Origin: Candidatus Omnitrophota bacterium
GTDB taxonomy: Bacteria > Ratteibacteria > UBA8468 > B48-G9 > DTJG01
Length of the DNA stretch: 42,830 nucleotides
Reading direction: 5' to 3'
NCBI GenBank assembly: GCA_023819255.1
Contig: JAMWBU010000015.1
Location: 1-42,830 of the forward strand
The notes under the pieces are model-generated. The model worked only from the letters and a program-made list of their open reading frames with translations, searched no databases and was not told the DNA's origin. The translations under genes were made by a program, and so were the position numbers. Positions 26,991-35,524 of the stretch are shown piece by piece; the first letter of the stretch is position 1; each line of letters begins with the position of its first letter.

Positions 26991-27146
26991 TTGGTTCCCT
27001 TTTTCTAAAAAGTGGAGTCAATGATAATTTTTGAAATCGATAAAGTCTAAAAAATCTCCCCTGCCCCTTTTTAAAAAAGAGGGGAGTAAATGCAGTTTCC
27101 CCATTTTCTGAAGTGGGACTGAAAGGAAATTTTTATGAAACAGGGG
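26991..27146. repeat. Degenerate copies of the GC-rich hairpin repeat
   Basis: The gap between convergent yidC and rnc holds about three worn units resembling the 46-bp repeat at 41047-41268: one near 26994 (TTCCCTTTTTCTAAAAAG), one at 27064 and one near 27096 (GCAGTTTCCCC, then GTGGGACTGAAAGG). Both regions open with a similar TAAAAAATCtCCCCTGCC string. The last unit reaches into the final codons of rnc. The first part of the gap (26913-26990) shows nothing I can name. Confidence 0.6.
27064..27084. terminator. Hairpin between convergent yidC and rnc
   Basis: CCCCTTTTT pairs with AAAAAGAGGGG-like sequence around a short A loop, giving a stem of about nine pairs with a GC base. It lies between convergent genes and could stop transcripts from both sides, although the downstream U tract is weak. 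It is also part of the repeat family. Confidence 0.45.
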
Positions 27147-27789
27147 AGTCTATAATCTTTTTAAGCAACAATTGTGATGCTTTTAATTCTGCCTCTTTTT
27201 TGGTTCGTCCACTGGCTCTTGCTTTAATTTCTGTTTCCTCAATTTTTGCCAGTATCGTGAAAATCTTTTTATGTTGCGGACCTGAAATTTTTTCAACTTT
27301 ATAAATCACGAGTTTTTTGAATTTTTCCGCTACTACTGTTTTCAACAATCCTTTGTAATCCTGTAATGGTCCTGCGGTTCTACTCAATATGAATTTTTTG
27401 ATAAACTTTCTTGCTGTTTGAAAACCGCCATCAAGATAAATTGCGCCGATCAGCGCCTCAACAACAGGATCCAGTCTTGGGTTTTTTAATCCCACATGTT
27501 TGAGCGCTTTCCCGAGAGAAAGCTTTGTCCCGGCCTGATGAAGGAAATTCCTGTTAACATATGCGGATTTCAATTCTGTCAGGAATTGTTCGTTTTTTTG
27601 AGGATATTTTTTGAATATTTCAACAGCCACAGTAAAGTTTAAAACAGCGTCTCCAAGAAACTCAAGCCTTTCGTTTGATTCAATCCCTTTCAAATTGGCA
27701 TATGACGAATGGGTTAACGCGGTCTCAAGGAGATTGCGATTTATAAATTTATGTCCGCATTTCTGTTCTATCTTATTCAGTTCTTGCAT
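27133..27789 (-). CDS. rnc: Ribonuclease III
   Basis: 218 aa from the ATG at 27789, with AGGGG 8 nt upstream; the longer frame to 27873 lies inside lnt and is rejected. The endonuclease domain has the signature NERLEFLGDAVLNF with the catalytic Glu/Asp and DPVVEALIGAIYLDGG with the second acidic pair. A double-stranded-RNA-binding domain follows (about 150-215, ARASGRTKKEAELKASQ). It processes rRNA and cleaves dsRNA. The start overlaps the end of lnt by 13 nt. Confidence 0.96.
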   Translation of the reverse strand: MQELNKIEQKCGHKFINRNLLETALTHSSYANLKGIESNERLEFLGDAVLNFTVAVEIFKKYPQKNEQFLTELKSAYVNRNFLHQAGTKLSLGKALKHVGLKNPRLDPVVEALIGAIYLDGGFQTARKFIKKFILSRTAGPLQDYKGLLKTVVAEKFKKLVIYKVEKISGPQHKKIFTILAKIEETEIKARASGRTKKEAELKASQLLLKKIIDSPVS

Positions 27790-29204
27790 AAATAAGCCCC
27801 TGTTAATAAAAGGAAAATCATTGCTATAGTTGTTTCTCCAGCGAGCGTGTAAATTGTTTTTTTGTTTTTGCATTCCGGAACATCGATTTCCTGGATACCT
27901 CTGATAAAAAGTTTTTCTCCATTTTTTCCCAGTGTGTCAAATTTTCCGTTCGGAGTTGCATAGCCCGTTATTCCTGTTGTCGACACCTGAATGACATATC
28001 TTCCTGTTTCAATTGCCCTGAATATATTATGCGCGAAATGTTGATATGGCCCGAAAGAATGTCCGTACCACGAATCGTTTGTTATCGTAACAAAAAAATT
28101 AGGATTGTATTGCATATTTTTTTGCGCGATCTCCGGAAATATATTTTCAAAACAAATCAAAACGGCAAATTTTTTTGAATTAAGATTAAACACGCCTGAA
28201 TTTTTCCCTGGTTTCATATCCGGAATGCCGCCCGCGATTCTTATGTACGCTTTTTTAACGAAACTGAATTTTTTCCCGGGCACATATTCACCGAAAGGCA
28301 CAAGATGGCTTTTGTCATATCTACTTAAAATGCCTCTGTTAAAAAGAAAGGCGCTATTATGAATGCTGCCGTTTTCTGCACTCATTGAGCCAATGAGAAT
28401 TGGAAAATCATAAGATTTTTCAATCAGGTATTTAAGAACTTCGCTATCATTTTCGACTATTGAGGGATAACTGCTTTCAGGCCATACTGCAAGGTCGCAT
28501 TCTTTCTTTATTGAATCAGTAAGATCGCGGTATTTTTCAAATGTGCCCCACGGATCCTGACCAAAATAACCGGCATTACCCTGTATAGCGAAAATTTTAA
28601 CAGAACTGTTATGCTGACATCTGACGGCGTTCATTGACGATACGATGTTCAACAAAACTAAGATTAACAAAAATGATAGAAACTGTATAAATTTTCTGTG
28701 TTTTAGCATCAGGTAGATAGAGATGTTGATGGATACAATTAACGTTGAAAGTCCTGCTGAACCGATGATTGATGCCATATTTGCGGCAAGGGGAAAATTC
28801 CATTGAGAAAGAGAGATAAAAACCCATGGGAATCCAGTGAATAGATGCTGTAAAATAATTTCAAGGAAATACCATAGAGACGTTCCTATAACAGCTCTTA
28901 ACTCGACGCGAAAAGAGAAAATCAGCGAAAAGAAGATACCCCAGAAAAATCCCAAATATAACGCCAGAAAAAGATAAAAGACACCGGCCACAGATGAAAT
29001 CCAGTAAAGAGTGATAGCATGAAAGACAAAACCCGAGACAAGCCCAGCAATAAATTTGTTTATATGAATTTTATCGTTATCGAGAATCAAGAAAAGTGGA
29101 ACCAATCCAATCCATGCGATAAACCAGCAACTAAAAGGAGGAAAAGCAAAACAGAGAATTGCTGCGAATGCAATTGATAGAATAAAAGGTAGTGCGCTTT
29201 TCAA
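27777..29204 (-). CDS. lnt: Apolipoprotein N-acyltransferase
   Basis: 475 aa inner-membrane enzyme. The first about 190 residues form several membrane helices (ILSIAFAAILCFAFPPFSCW onward, with FTGFPWVFISLSQWN). The carbon-nitrogen hydrolase domain carries the catalytic Glu in VWPESSYPS, the Lys in RYDKSHLVPFGEYVPG and the Cys in AVLICFENIFPE. It adds the third acyl chain to lipoproteins, a diderm trait. The start codon is TTG with GAGGGG 8 nt upstream; no in-frame ATG fits. It follows the sugar kinase by 17 nt. Confidence 0.95.
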   Translation of the reverse strand: MKSALPFILSIAFAAILCFAFPPFSCWFIAWIGLVPLFLILDNDKIHINKFIAGLVSGFVFHAITLYWISSVAGVFYLFLALYLGFFWGIFFSLIFSFRVELRAVIGTSLWYFLEIILQHLFTGFPWVFISLSQWNFPLAANMASIIGSAGLSTLIVSINISIYLMLKHRKFIQFLSFLLILVLLNIVSSMNAVRCQHNSSVKIFAIQGNAGYFGQDPWGTFEKYRDLTDSIKKECDLAVWPESSYPSIVENDSEVLKYLIEKSYDFPILIGSMSAENGSIHNSAFLFNRGILSRYDKSHLVPFGEYVPGKKFSFVKKAYIRIAGGIPDMKPGKNSGVFNLNSKKFAVLICFENIFPEIAQKNMQYNPNFFVTITNDSWYGHSFGPYQHFAHNIFRAIETGRYVIQVSTTGITGYATPNGKFDTLGKNGEKLFIRGIQEIDVPECKNKKTIYTLAGETTIAMIFLLLTGAYLCKN

Positions 29205-29221
29205 TCAGCATTCCCCTCGTT

Positions 29222-30178
29222 TTATCTTTCAATACTGCAGGATCCTTTCAAAATCAGGTTTTCAATATCATTTCTTGTTATGTAAGGAATATCTCCAGGC
29301 ATTGTATACTTTAAGGCGGCCATCGCGTTTCCATAAGAAAGAGCGGAAATTGTGTCCTTTTTAATGAGATATCCGTAGATAAAACCTGCGGTAAATGCGT
29401 CTCCTGCGCCTATGCGGTCTACTTCAAATGTTTTATATGCCTTGCAATGATATATTTTTCCATCGTGCGCAAATGCTCCGTTGGAACCAGCAGTAATAAC
29501 AATAATTTTGTTTCCAAACATTTCTTTTATTTTCTGGAACATACTTTCCACACTGATTTTCATTCCAAAGACCATTTCAATGTCTCGTTTTGCCGCGATC
29601 AATATGTCAATATTCGGCAAAACTTTTTCAAAAAAAATCCTGGCTTTTCTAACACCCCATAACCTGCTGCGATAATTCAAATCAAAAGAAACAGTTTTTT
29701 TTCTTTTTTTTCTTGCCTCAAAAATGGTTTTTTTTACGAGTTCCGCGCAGTTTTTGCTTAATGCCGCGGTAATACCTGATAGATGAACCAGTTTTACATC
29801 ATTGAAACAGTTCCAGTCGATTTCCTCCGGTTTCAACGAATTTATTGCAGAGTTTTTTCTATCATAAACAATTTTTGTTGAGCGCGGCGTCACTCCATAC
29901 TCGATAAAATAAATCCCGATTCTGCCTTTCTGTGTCCAGACGACTTTTGATGTGTCAACGCCATGGCTCTGAATATTCTGGACAATTTTTCTTCCGAGAG
30001 GATCGTCGACAAGTTTTGAAATCCATGCTGTTTTTATTCCAAGACGGGAAAGTGAAATTGCCACACTGGACTCAGATCCTGCAACTGAAAAATCAAGCAT
30101 CCCGGATTGTTCCAGTGTCCGATAATTTATTGTGGAAAGTCTTACCATTGTTTCGCCGATTGTGATAACATCAATCAT
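29222..30178 (-). CDS. kdgK: PfkB-family sugar kinase, probably 2-keto-3-deoxygluconate kinase
   Basis: 318 aa from the ATG at 30178, with GAAGGA 7 nt upstream. PfkB features are ITIGETMVRLS at the N-terminus, VAGSESSVAISLSRLG for substrate binding, SFDLNYRSRLW, typical of KDG kinases, and DRIGAGDAFTAGFIYG with the catalytic Asp and the anion hole. It would phosphorylate 2-keto-3-deoxygluconate to KDPG. This fits the overlapping KDPG aldolase gene next to it, together forming the lower part of a hexuronate or Entner-Doudoroff route. Other PfkB substrates cannot be excluded. Confidence 0.85.
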   Translation of the reverse strand: MIDVITIGETMVRLSTINYRTLEQSGMLDFSVAGSESSVAISLSRLGIKTAWISKLVDDPLGRKIVQNIQSHGVDTSKVVWTQKGRIGIYFIEYGVTPRSTKIVYDRKNSAINSLKPEEIDWNCFNDVKLVHLSGITAALSKNCAELVKKTIFEARKKRKKTVSFDLNYRSRLWGVRKARIFFEKVLPNIDILIAAKRDIEMVFGMKISVESMFQKIKEMFGNKIIVITAGSNGAFAHDGKIYHCKAYKTFEVDRIGAGDAFTAGFIYGYLIKKDTISALSYGNAMAALKYTMPGDIPYITRNDIENLILKGSCSIER

Positions 30179-30824
30179 TGTTATCCTTCTTTGATCTGGC
30201 AATCTCAATAAAATGAGAGGCTGTTTTTTCTATTATTTCCCAATCTCCGTTATTCACAAGGCGGTCATTGACGAGCGCTCCGCCAATTCCGAGGATGGTA
30301 GCACCTGCCGCAAGATAATCTGCCGCATTCGCTAAACTGATTCCTCCAACAGCCATAAAAATTATTTTTTCAAAGGGTCCGGATTTCATGGCTCTTATGT
30401 ATTTGCAACCGAGCGCCGAGGCAGGATAGATCTTTACAATGTTTGCTCCATTTTTCCATGCGGTACATATTTCGGTTGGGGTGAAAACTCCTGGAATGCA
30501 GGGAATATTTTTGTCCGCGCAGAATCGTAAGAGATTTTCATCAAGGTGAGGGCTGATAAGAAATTGCGCGCCATTTTCTATGGCGCTGATTGCGCTTTCA
30601 CTATTAATTATTGTGCCTGCTCCAAGCAGGATTTTTTCACCAGCATACTCTTTTATTTTTTTTATCAATCTTGCGGCGTCAGGCGTGTCAAAACTTATTT
30701 CCAGGGCTTTTATCCCCCCCTGAATTAGAGAGTCAATTAATGGTTTAATTTCAAAATTTCTTGCATGCAGTCTTATAATGGCGCAAATTCCTGTATTGAG
30801 CAAAATGGATAAATCACTGTTCAC
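30171..30824 (-). CDS. eda: KDPG / 4-hydroxy-2-oxoglutarate aldolase
   Basis: 217 aa class I aldolase barrel. GGIKALEISFDTPDA has the catalytic Glu; LGAGTIINSESAISAIENGA, FLISPHLDENLL and CIPGVFTPTEI follow; ANIVKIYPASALG has the Schiff-base Lys; then AVGGISLANAADYLAAGA. It splits KDPG into pyruvate and glyceraldehyde 3-phosphate. The start is GTG, overlapping the flavodiiron stop as GTGA. It overlaps kdgK by 8 nt at its other end. Confidence 0.92.
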   Translation of the reverse strand: MNSDLSILLNTGICAIIRLHARNFEIKPLIDSLIQGGIKALEISFDTPDAARLIKKIKEYAGEKILLGAGTIINSESAISAIENGAQFLISPHLDENLLRFCADKNIPCIPGVFTPTEICTAWKNGANIVKIYPASALGCKYIRAMKSGPFEKIIFMAVGGISLANAADYLAAGATILGIGGALVNDRLVNNGDWEIIEKTASHFIEIARSKKDNND

Positions 30825-32011
30825 AGATGCTCCTGTTGTTGGCTCGGGTCAAAAATTCCTGATTTCAATTGCTTGATGAGTGTTTGAATGGAATTTTCAT
30901 CAGGGACAAACTGAACATAGTAGCCATTGCAGGGCATTTCAAAACCTGCTGCTTTTACAAGAGCTTCAAACCTTTCAAAACTCGATCTTGCCCAGCCATA
31001 GGAACCAAAAGTCCATGCTTTTCTTTTTTCAAACCGCAATCCTGTAAGGTAAGTGAGAAGCCCTGCCATTTTCGGAAGGATCTGTCCGTGAAGTATGGAT
31101 GAACCGAACAAAACAATTTTTGCTTCCGGCATTTCCGCAACAATATCTGAAATATCTCTGATATCCAGATTGAACATCTCCGCCTTATAATTTCTTTTAA
31201 CGGCTTCAATATAGCATTTTTCAGCCATTTTTTTTGTCGAACCCCACATTGTTTCATAGATGATAAGTACCTTTTCGCCTGATTGATTTGATGCCCATGC
31301 GGAATATTTATTGACGATGTTCTTGATGTCGTCTGGTTTTCTCCATATCAGTCCGTGCGCAGGTAAAATCATTTCAATTTGCAAACCACTTATTGCTGCA
31401 AGGGTTTTTCTGACGGCAGCCCCGTATGGATTTACGATATTTGCATAATATTTTCTTGCTTCTCTGAAAATGATATCAGAACCAACTTCGTCAGCAAAAA
31501 ATTCGGCACCAGCGAAGTGCTGGCCGAAGGCGTCGCTGGAGAAAAGAATTTTCTTGTCGATGAAATATGCGCACATAGAATCTGGCCAGTGAACCATTGG
31601 CGTATGAAAAAATTGAAACGTTGTGTTTCCCAGCGATAATATCTGGCCATTTTCAACAGCGATAATTTTTTCAAATTTCTTATGAAAGTGTTTTTCAAGA
31701 TTTTCTTTGCCTTTGGGGCTGCATATAAGTGTGGCATTTGATTTTGCGATTACTTTTTCAATGAGGCCCGAGTGGTCCATTTCGGCGTGATTTGAGATGA
31801 CAAAGTCGATTCTGTCAACAGGAAGAATGTTTTCAATTTTTTCAAAAAACTCATTTTCGCAGTAATATTTTGCCGTGTCAATCAGTATATTTTTTTCTCC
31901 CCTGATAAGATATCCGTTATAAGTGGTTCCGAAAGGTGTGGAATATCCGTGAAAATTTGCAATGTCCCAGTCAATTGCCTTGATGCAAAAAATATTCCTG
32001 ATTAATTCCAT
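30821..32011 (-). CDS. Flavodiiron protein (A-type flavoprotein, FprA-like)
   Basis: 396 aa from the ATG at 32011, with AAGGAG 8 nt upstream. The open frame to 32170 is a shadow of the rubredoxin gene in another frame. The beta-lactamase-like domain has the di-iron ligands SNHAEMDHSG, a His in MVHWPDSM, the Asp in FSSDAFGQHF and the His in LPAHGLIW. The C-terminal flavodoxin domain (from about residue 250) opens LIIYETMWGSTKKMAE. Such proteins reduce O2 to water or NO to N2O using electrons from rubredoxin, which here is encoded 10 nt upstream. Confidence 0.95.
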   Translation of the reverse strand: MELIRNIFCIKAIDWDIANFHGYSTPFGTTYNGYLIRGEKNILIDTAKYYCENEFFEKIENILPVDRIDFVISNHAEMDHSGLIEKVIAKSNATLICSPKGKENLEKHFHKKFEKIIAVENGQILSLGNTTFQFFHTPMVHWPDSMCAYFIDKKILFSSDAFGQHFAGAEFFADEVGSDIIFREARKYYANIVNPYGAAVRKTLAAISGLQIEMILPAHGLIWRKPDDIKNIVNKYSAWASNQSGEKVLIIYETMWGSTKKMAEKCYIEAVKRNYKAEMFNLDIRDISDIVAEMPEAKIVLFGSSILHGQILPKMAGLLTYLTGLRFEKRKAWTFGSYGWARSSFERFEALVKAAGFEMPCNGYYVQFVPDENSIQTLIKQLKSGIFDPSQQQEHL

Positions 32012-32021
32012 TGGCCGCTCC

Positions 32022-32177
32022 TTAAAAAGGTTCGAATTCTTCCTTTCCAGCCCCGCATTCAGGGCATACCCACGAATCTGGCAACTCGTTAAACTGCACT
32101 CCTGGCGGAATGTTCTGATTTTCGTCCCCTTTTTCAGGGTCATATACATATCCACATATTTTACATACATACTTCAT
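32022..32177 (-). CDS. Rubredoxin
   Basis: 51 aa, found by direct translation. The four iron-binding Cys lie in [14 protein letters not shown] and [15 protein letters not shown], with the family pattern of [14 protein letters not shown] between them. AGGAGG lies 6 nt before the ATG. It is the electron carrier between the flavin reductase encoded upstream (stop 1 nt away) and the flavodiiron protein downstream. Confidence 0.97.
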   Translation of the reverse strand: MKYVCKICGYVYDPEKGDENQNIPPGVQFNELPDSWVCPECGAGKEEFEPF

Positions 32178-32178
32178 A

Positions 32179-32874
32179 TTATCCTCCTGTGTAACCGAGA
32201 ATTTTTTCCGTTTTGATATTCTTATAAACTGCGCCTGAATTGTTTATTTCCTGAAGAATAGTTTCGACCATTTTTTCTGGTCCGCACAATAAAATGGCTC
32301 TTTTATTAATGTCTGGCAGGACCACGCGGATTTTTTCAAAATCCAGACGACCACAATGATACAGATCTTTTATGGTTCCATCATTTTCCTCAATAAATAA
32401 AAATATCTTCAAACTAATCAATGAGGAAAAATCGCAAAGTTCAGCATAGAAAGGAATGTCATCTGAACGTTTGTTGCCATAGAAAAGGATGTAATCTCGT
32501 CTTTCGCCATTGATGCGGGCGTCTTCCAGCATACTGAAGATCGGAGTAATCCCAATTCCTCCGGCTATAAAGGCGATTTTTTGTTCATCGTTTTCAAGAG
32601 TAAATCTGCCATAAGGACCTTCAATGACAATCTCATCTTCAGTTTTCAACTCATTGAACCACATAGAGAAATCGCTTTGTGTGACCCTTTTTGTAAATTC
32701 CAGGTATTTTTGCGACGGAGAGCAGGAGACTGAAAGATACCTGAATCCCTTACTGGAGAAAACCTTGAAGAATTGGCCGGGTTTGAAATAAACATCGTGC
32801 GGCTTATCAGTTCTTATGCTTTTTACTGAACTGGTTCTATTTATAGTGCAGACCACCCTGCTTATCCATTTCAT
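32179..32874 (-). CDS. FNR-type NAD(P)H flavin reductase, likely NADH:rubredoxin oxidoreductase
   Basis: 231 aa of the ferredoxin-NADP-reductase fold. FAD site [10 protein letters not shown] (about residues 46-55) and [11 protein letters not shown](P) site [17 protein letters not shown] and [14 protein letters not shown]; the protein ends EKILGYTGG, an aromatic C-terminal tail as in this family. It has no iron-sulfur domain. Directly upstream of rubredoxin and the flavodiiron protein, so it most likely passes electrons from NAD(P)H to rubredoxin. No strong ribosome-binding site precedes its ATG, which lies 32 nt after the radical SAM gene. Confidence 0.82.
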   Translation of the reverse strand: MKWISRVVCTINRTSSVKSIRTDKPHDVYFKPGQFFKVFSSKGFRYLSVSCSPSQKYLEFTKRVTQSDFSMWFNELKTEDEIVIEGPYGRFTLENDEQKIAFIAGGIGITPIFSMLEDARINGERRDYILFYGNKRSDDIPFYAELCDFSSLISLKIFLFIEENDGTIKDLYHCGRLDFEKIRVVLPDINKRAILLCGPEKMVETILQEINNSGAVYKNIKTEKILGYTGG

Positions 32875-32906
32875 TGTAAAATTTTCTGTGGAGAACCTGG
32901 AAAACC

Positions 32907-34319
32907 TTATTTCTTATCATTAAATAGTCTTGCGGCAACCTCTGCATCAATCCCTTTTAATTTTCTGCCAGAGTCGTATTTTTCAACCCATACAGGATCC
33001 CAGAGTTGATGGATTTCTTTTGCGTACTGGTCAAGGAACGCCGCGTTTTCAGTTATTATTGCTTCGGCTCCAGGGTACGACGGTTTGGCCCCTGTTTTAG
33101 CGACTATATTTCTCAACACCTGCGGGTTGTCAATAATCATGCATGGACACATCAGATTTTTAGAATACGGCTGATTTTTTTGTATTTCTTTGAAAAGATC
33201 GCTCTGCAACGCCTGTCTTATTGTCGTGTTCTGGATATTATCCTTTGTAAAATGGGTGAAAACACAGGGTTCTATGTTGCCAAGCGCATTTATATGGAAA
33301 TAAACCCTTCCGCCCGCAATGCAGCCGCCCGCAAGATGTCCATCGTTCCAGAAATCGGCAAGTATGATTGGTTTTGTGTTCCTGATATGTTGAAGTTTTT
33401 CTCTTGCCCGTGCTCTTTGCTGGGGAGTTGCCATCAGAGATGTATCGGGTTTTCTTCCTATGGGAATATATTGAAAATACCAGCCAAATAGAGCGCCCTG
33501 CTCTATCATAAAATCTATGAACTCATCGCTATAAATTACTTCGGCGTTGTATCTTGTGCAGGTCGCTGAAAATCCAAAAAGGACTCCATTATCCCTGAGG
33601 TTTTTCCATGCCTCGAGCAATTTTTCATACACTCCCTGTCCCCTGCGTTTATCTGTTTCTTCCTTAAACCCTTCAACACTGATAGCAGGCGCTACATTTC
33701 CAAGGTCCCTCAATTTTTCCGCCATTTTGCTATCGATAAGAGTTCCGTTGGTGTAAACGAGGAAAAACATATCATTGTGTTTTTCCCAGATGTCCAGAAG
33801 ATCCTTTCTATAAAATGGTTCTCCTCCGCTTATGGTAACAAAATAAATTCCAAGTTCTTTAGCTTCTTTGAAAATCCTGTCAATGAGTTCCGTTGTAATT
33901 ACATCTTTTTTTTCGTACTGCGCGGCATAGCATCCTGTGCACTTAAGATTGCATTTCATTGTGGGACTGAGCACAAAAAAGAAAGGCGGTCTCCATCCTT
34001 CTTTTGCAAAAATTTCCTGCCTTTTTGCTGTTCCTTCAAACATTGCATTTGAAAAGAGGTTTGATATAAGTTTTTTCTTTGGCACAGAAGATAGCTGCTT
34101 ATTAAGGCGTCTTACAATATCAAGTGCTGGATGCCCGTTTTTTATCTGTTCTTCAATGACAAGAACCCTTTCCTTAAAGGCAGGGTTTACAGAAGATTTC
34201 TCGGCTATCGACAGAATCCGCAGGATGTTTGTGTCCGAAAGATGCGGTAAAACTTTAAGGACTCCTGAAAGGGCGCGCGTTGCACTGTACTTCTTAATCG
34301 CCTTTCTCATTCCTCGCAT
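32907..34319 (-). CDS. Radical SAM protein with C-terminal cysteine-rich region
   Basis: 470 aa. An N-terminal helical region (about 1-110) of unknown role precedes the radical SAM core: CNLKCTGC (CxxxCxxC cluster motif), TISGGEPFYRKDL and VYTNGTLID. The C-terminal part has more cysteines (GGCIAGG, NIEPCVF, LMCPCMI), resembling a SPASM-like auxiliary cluster region. I do not recognise the substrate. The ATG at 34319 has AGGGGGG at 5-nt spacing and overlaps the end of panD by 26 nt. It lies between panD and the flavin reductase/rubredoxin genes, which may supply its electrons. Confidence 0.85.
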   Translation of the reverse strand: MRGMRKAIKKYSATRALSGVLKVLPHLSDTNILRILSIAEKSSVNPAFKERVLVIEEQIKNGHPALDIVRRLNKQLSSVPKKKLISNLFSNAMFEGTAKRQEIFAKEGWRPPFFFVLSPTMKCNLKCTGCYAAQYEKKDVITTELIDRIFKEAKELGIYFVTISGGEPFYRKDLLDIWEKHNDMFFLVYTNGTLIDSKMAEKLRDLGNVAPAISVEGFKEETDKRRGQGVYEKLLEAWKNLRDNGVLFGFSATCTRYNAEVIYSDEFIDFMIEQGALFGWYFQYIPIGRKPDTSLMATPQQRARAREKLQHIRNTKPIILADFWNDGHLAGGCIAGGRVYFHINALGNIEPCVFTHFTKDNIQNTTIRQALQSDLFKEIQKNQPYSKNLMCPCMIIDNPQVLRNIVAKTGAKPSYPGAEAIITENAAFLDQYAKEIHQLWDPVWVEKYDSGRKLKGIDAEVAARLFNDKK

Positions 34320-34680
34320 TTTTGCCCCCCTGTTTGATAACCCGATTCTTCTTTGACAGGGATACGATTCTCATCCTGAAATTTTTTCTTTCTTTTTCAG
34401 TCAGGTAGCATACCGCAAGTATTACGATTTCGTCTTCCTTTTCAAAAAACCTTGCCGAAGGCCCATTCAAACATATTTCTCCTTTTTTTTCAGGGCCCTC
34501 TATTACATAAGTTGTTACCCTTGCGCCGTTATTCAAATTTAGCACATCAACCATATCTGCCGGCCTGATTCCTGCCGCTTTCAAAATATCGCCAGAAATG
34601 GTTATGCTTCCATTATAGTAGAGTTTTTTGTCTGTGACCACCCCGCCTTTTATTTTGACTCTGCAAACCGGATATATCAT
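34294..34680 (-). CDS. panD: Aspartate 1-decarboxylase
   Basis: 128 aa. PanD is made as a proenzyme that cuts itself at Gly-Ser to give a pyruvoyl group; here the site is in YYNGSITIS near residue 24. Other motifs are AAGIRPADMVDVLNLNNGARVTTYVIEG and a PSARF version of the usual NGAAAR; I give these only as family matches. A basic C-terminal tail of about 25 aa (KNRVIKQGGKNARNEKGD) is longer than usual. It makes beta-alanine, which the adjacent PanC uses. It starts 1 nt after panC ends. Confidence 0.9.
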   Translation of the reverse strand: MIYPVCRVKIKGGVVTDKKLYYNGSITISGDILKAAGIRPADMVDVLNLNNGARVTTYVIEGPEKKGEICLNGPSARFFEKEDEIVILAVCYLTEKERKNFRMRIVSLSKKNRVIKQGGKNARNEKGD

Positions 34681-34681
34681 T

Positions 34682-35524
34682 TTATTCCCATATTATATTG
34701 TCAATCAATCTAACATTTCCAACTTTTATCGCCCCTAAAACCCCTGTATTTTTTTTGATGGTATGAACGGGTTCAAGGTTTTCAAGTTCAACTGCTTCAA
34801 GATACTGCAATTCCACATTTTCTGAATTGATTATTTCCTTTCCGCATTCAATCAACGCAGCGGCATCTGTTATTTGCTGAAATTCTACCATTTCTTTTAT
34901 TTTCTGTAAAGCCCTTGAAAGGACGAGCGCTCTTTTTCTTTCTTGCAGCGAAAGATATGTGTTTCTGGAGCTTGCCGCAAGTCCGTCAGGGTCTCTTACG
35001 GTTGGCGCAGGAATAATCTCAATGTTAAAATCGAGGTCAGAAACCATTTTTTTTATTATAATGAGTTGCTGGGCATCCTTCCATCCGAAATAAGCTCTGT
35101 CTGGTTTTACTATGTTGAACAGTTTTGTCACAACAGTGCACACCCCTCTGAAGTGTCCTGGCCTGAATGCTCCTTCAAGTTTTTCTGATATGTTAGAGAG
35201 ACTGACTTCTGTTAAATGCGGCTTCTTATACATTTCTTCTGTCGAAGGCGTAAAAACAGCATCAACGGATTCGCTTTCCAGCATAGATAAATCACGGTTT
35301 GTGTCTCTCGGATACCTGTGAAAGTCCTCGCCAGGCCTGAATTGAAGAGGATTGACAAAAATTGAAACAATGGTAAAACAGCCATCTTCTTTCGCTCTTC
35401 TGATCAGCGAAATATGTCCCTGATGAAGAAATCCCATAGTTGGCACAAATCCAATTTTTTTTCCCGATCTTCTTGCGTCTTCAATTTCTGATCTAATGTC
35501 ACTTTTTTTGTCGAGCACTTTCAT
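34682..35524 (-). CDS. panC: Pantothenate synthetase
   Basis: 280 aa, full length. Class I nucleotidyl-transferase motifs: VPTMGFLHQGHISLIRRA (HxGH), FVNPLQFRPGEDF, PGHFRGVCTVVTKLF, YFGWKDAQQL and SSRNTYLS. It joins pantoate and beta-alanine at the cost of ATP. GGGAGGAG lies 7 nt before the ATG. The start overlaps folK by 26 nt. panB is not in the window. Confidence 0.97.
   Translation of the reverse strand: MKVLDKKSDIRSEIEDARRSGKKIGFVPTMGFLHQGHISLIRRAKEDGCFTIVSIFVNPLQFRPGEDFHRYPRDTNRDLSMLESESVDAVFTPSTEEMYKKPHLTEVSLSNISEKLEGAFRPGHFRGVCTVVTKLFNIVKPDRAYFGWKDAQQLIIIKKMVSDLDFNIEIIPAPTVRDPDGLAASSRNTYLSLQERKRALVLSRALQKIKEMVEFQQITDAAALIECGKEIINSENVELQYLEAVELENLEPVHTIKKNTGVLGAIKVGNVRLIDNIIWE

Noticed and set aside
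32012..32170. N-terminal extension of the flavodiiron protein
   Set aside because: The extension is the rubredoxin gene read in the wrong frame; AAGGAG before the ATG at 32011 marks the true start.
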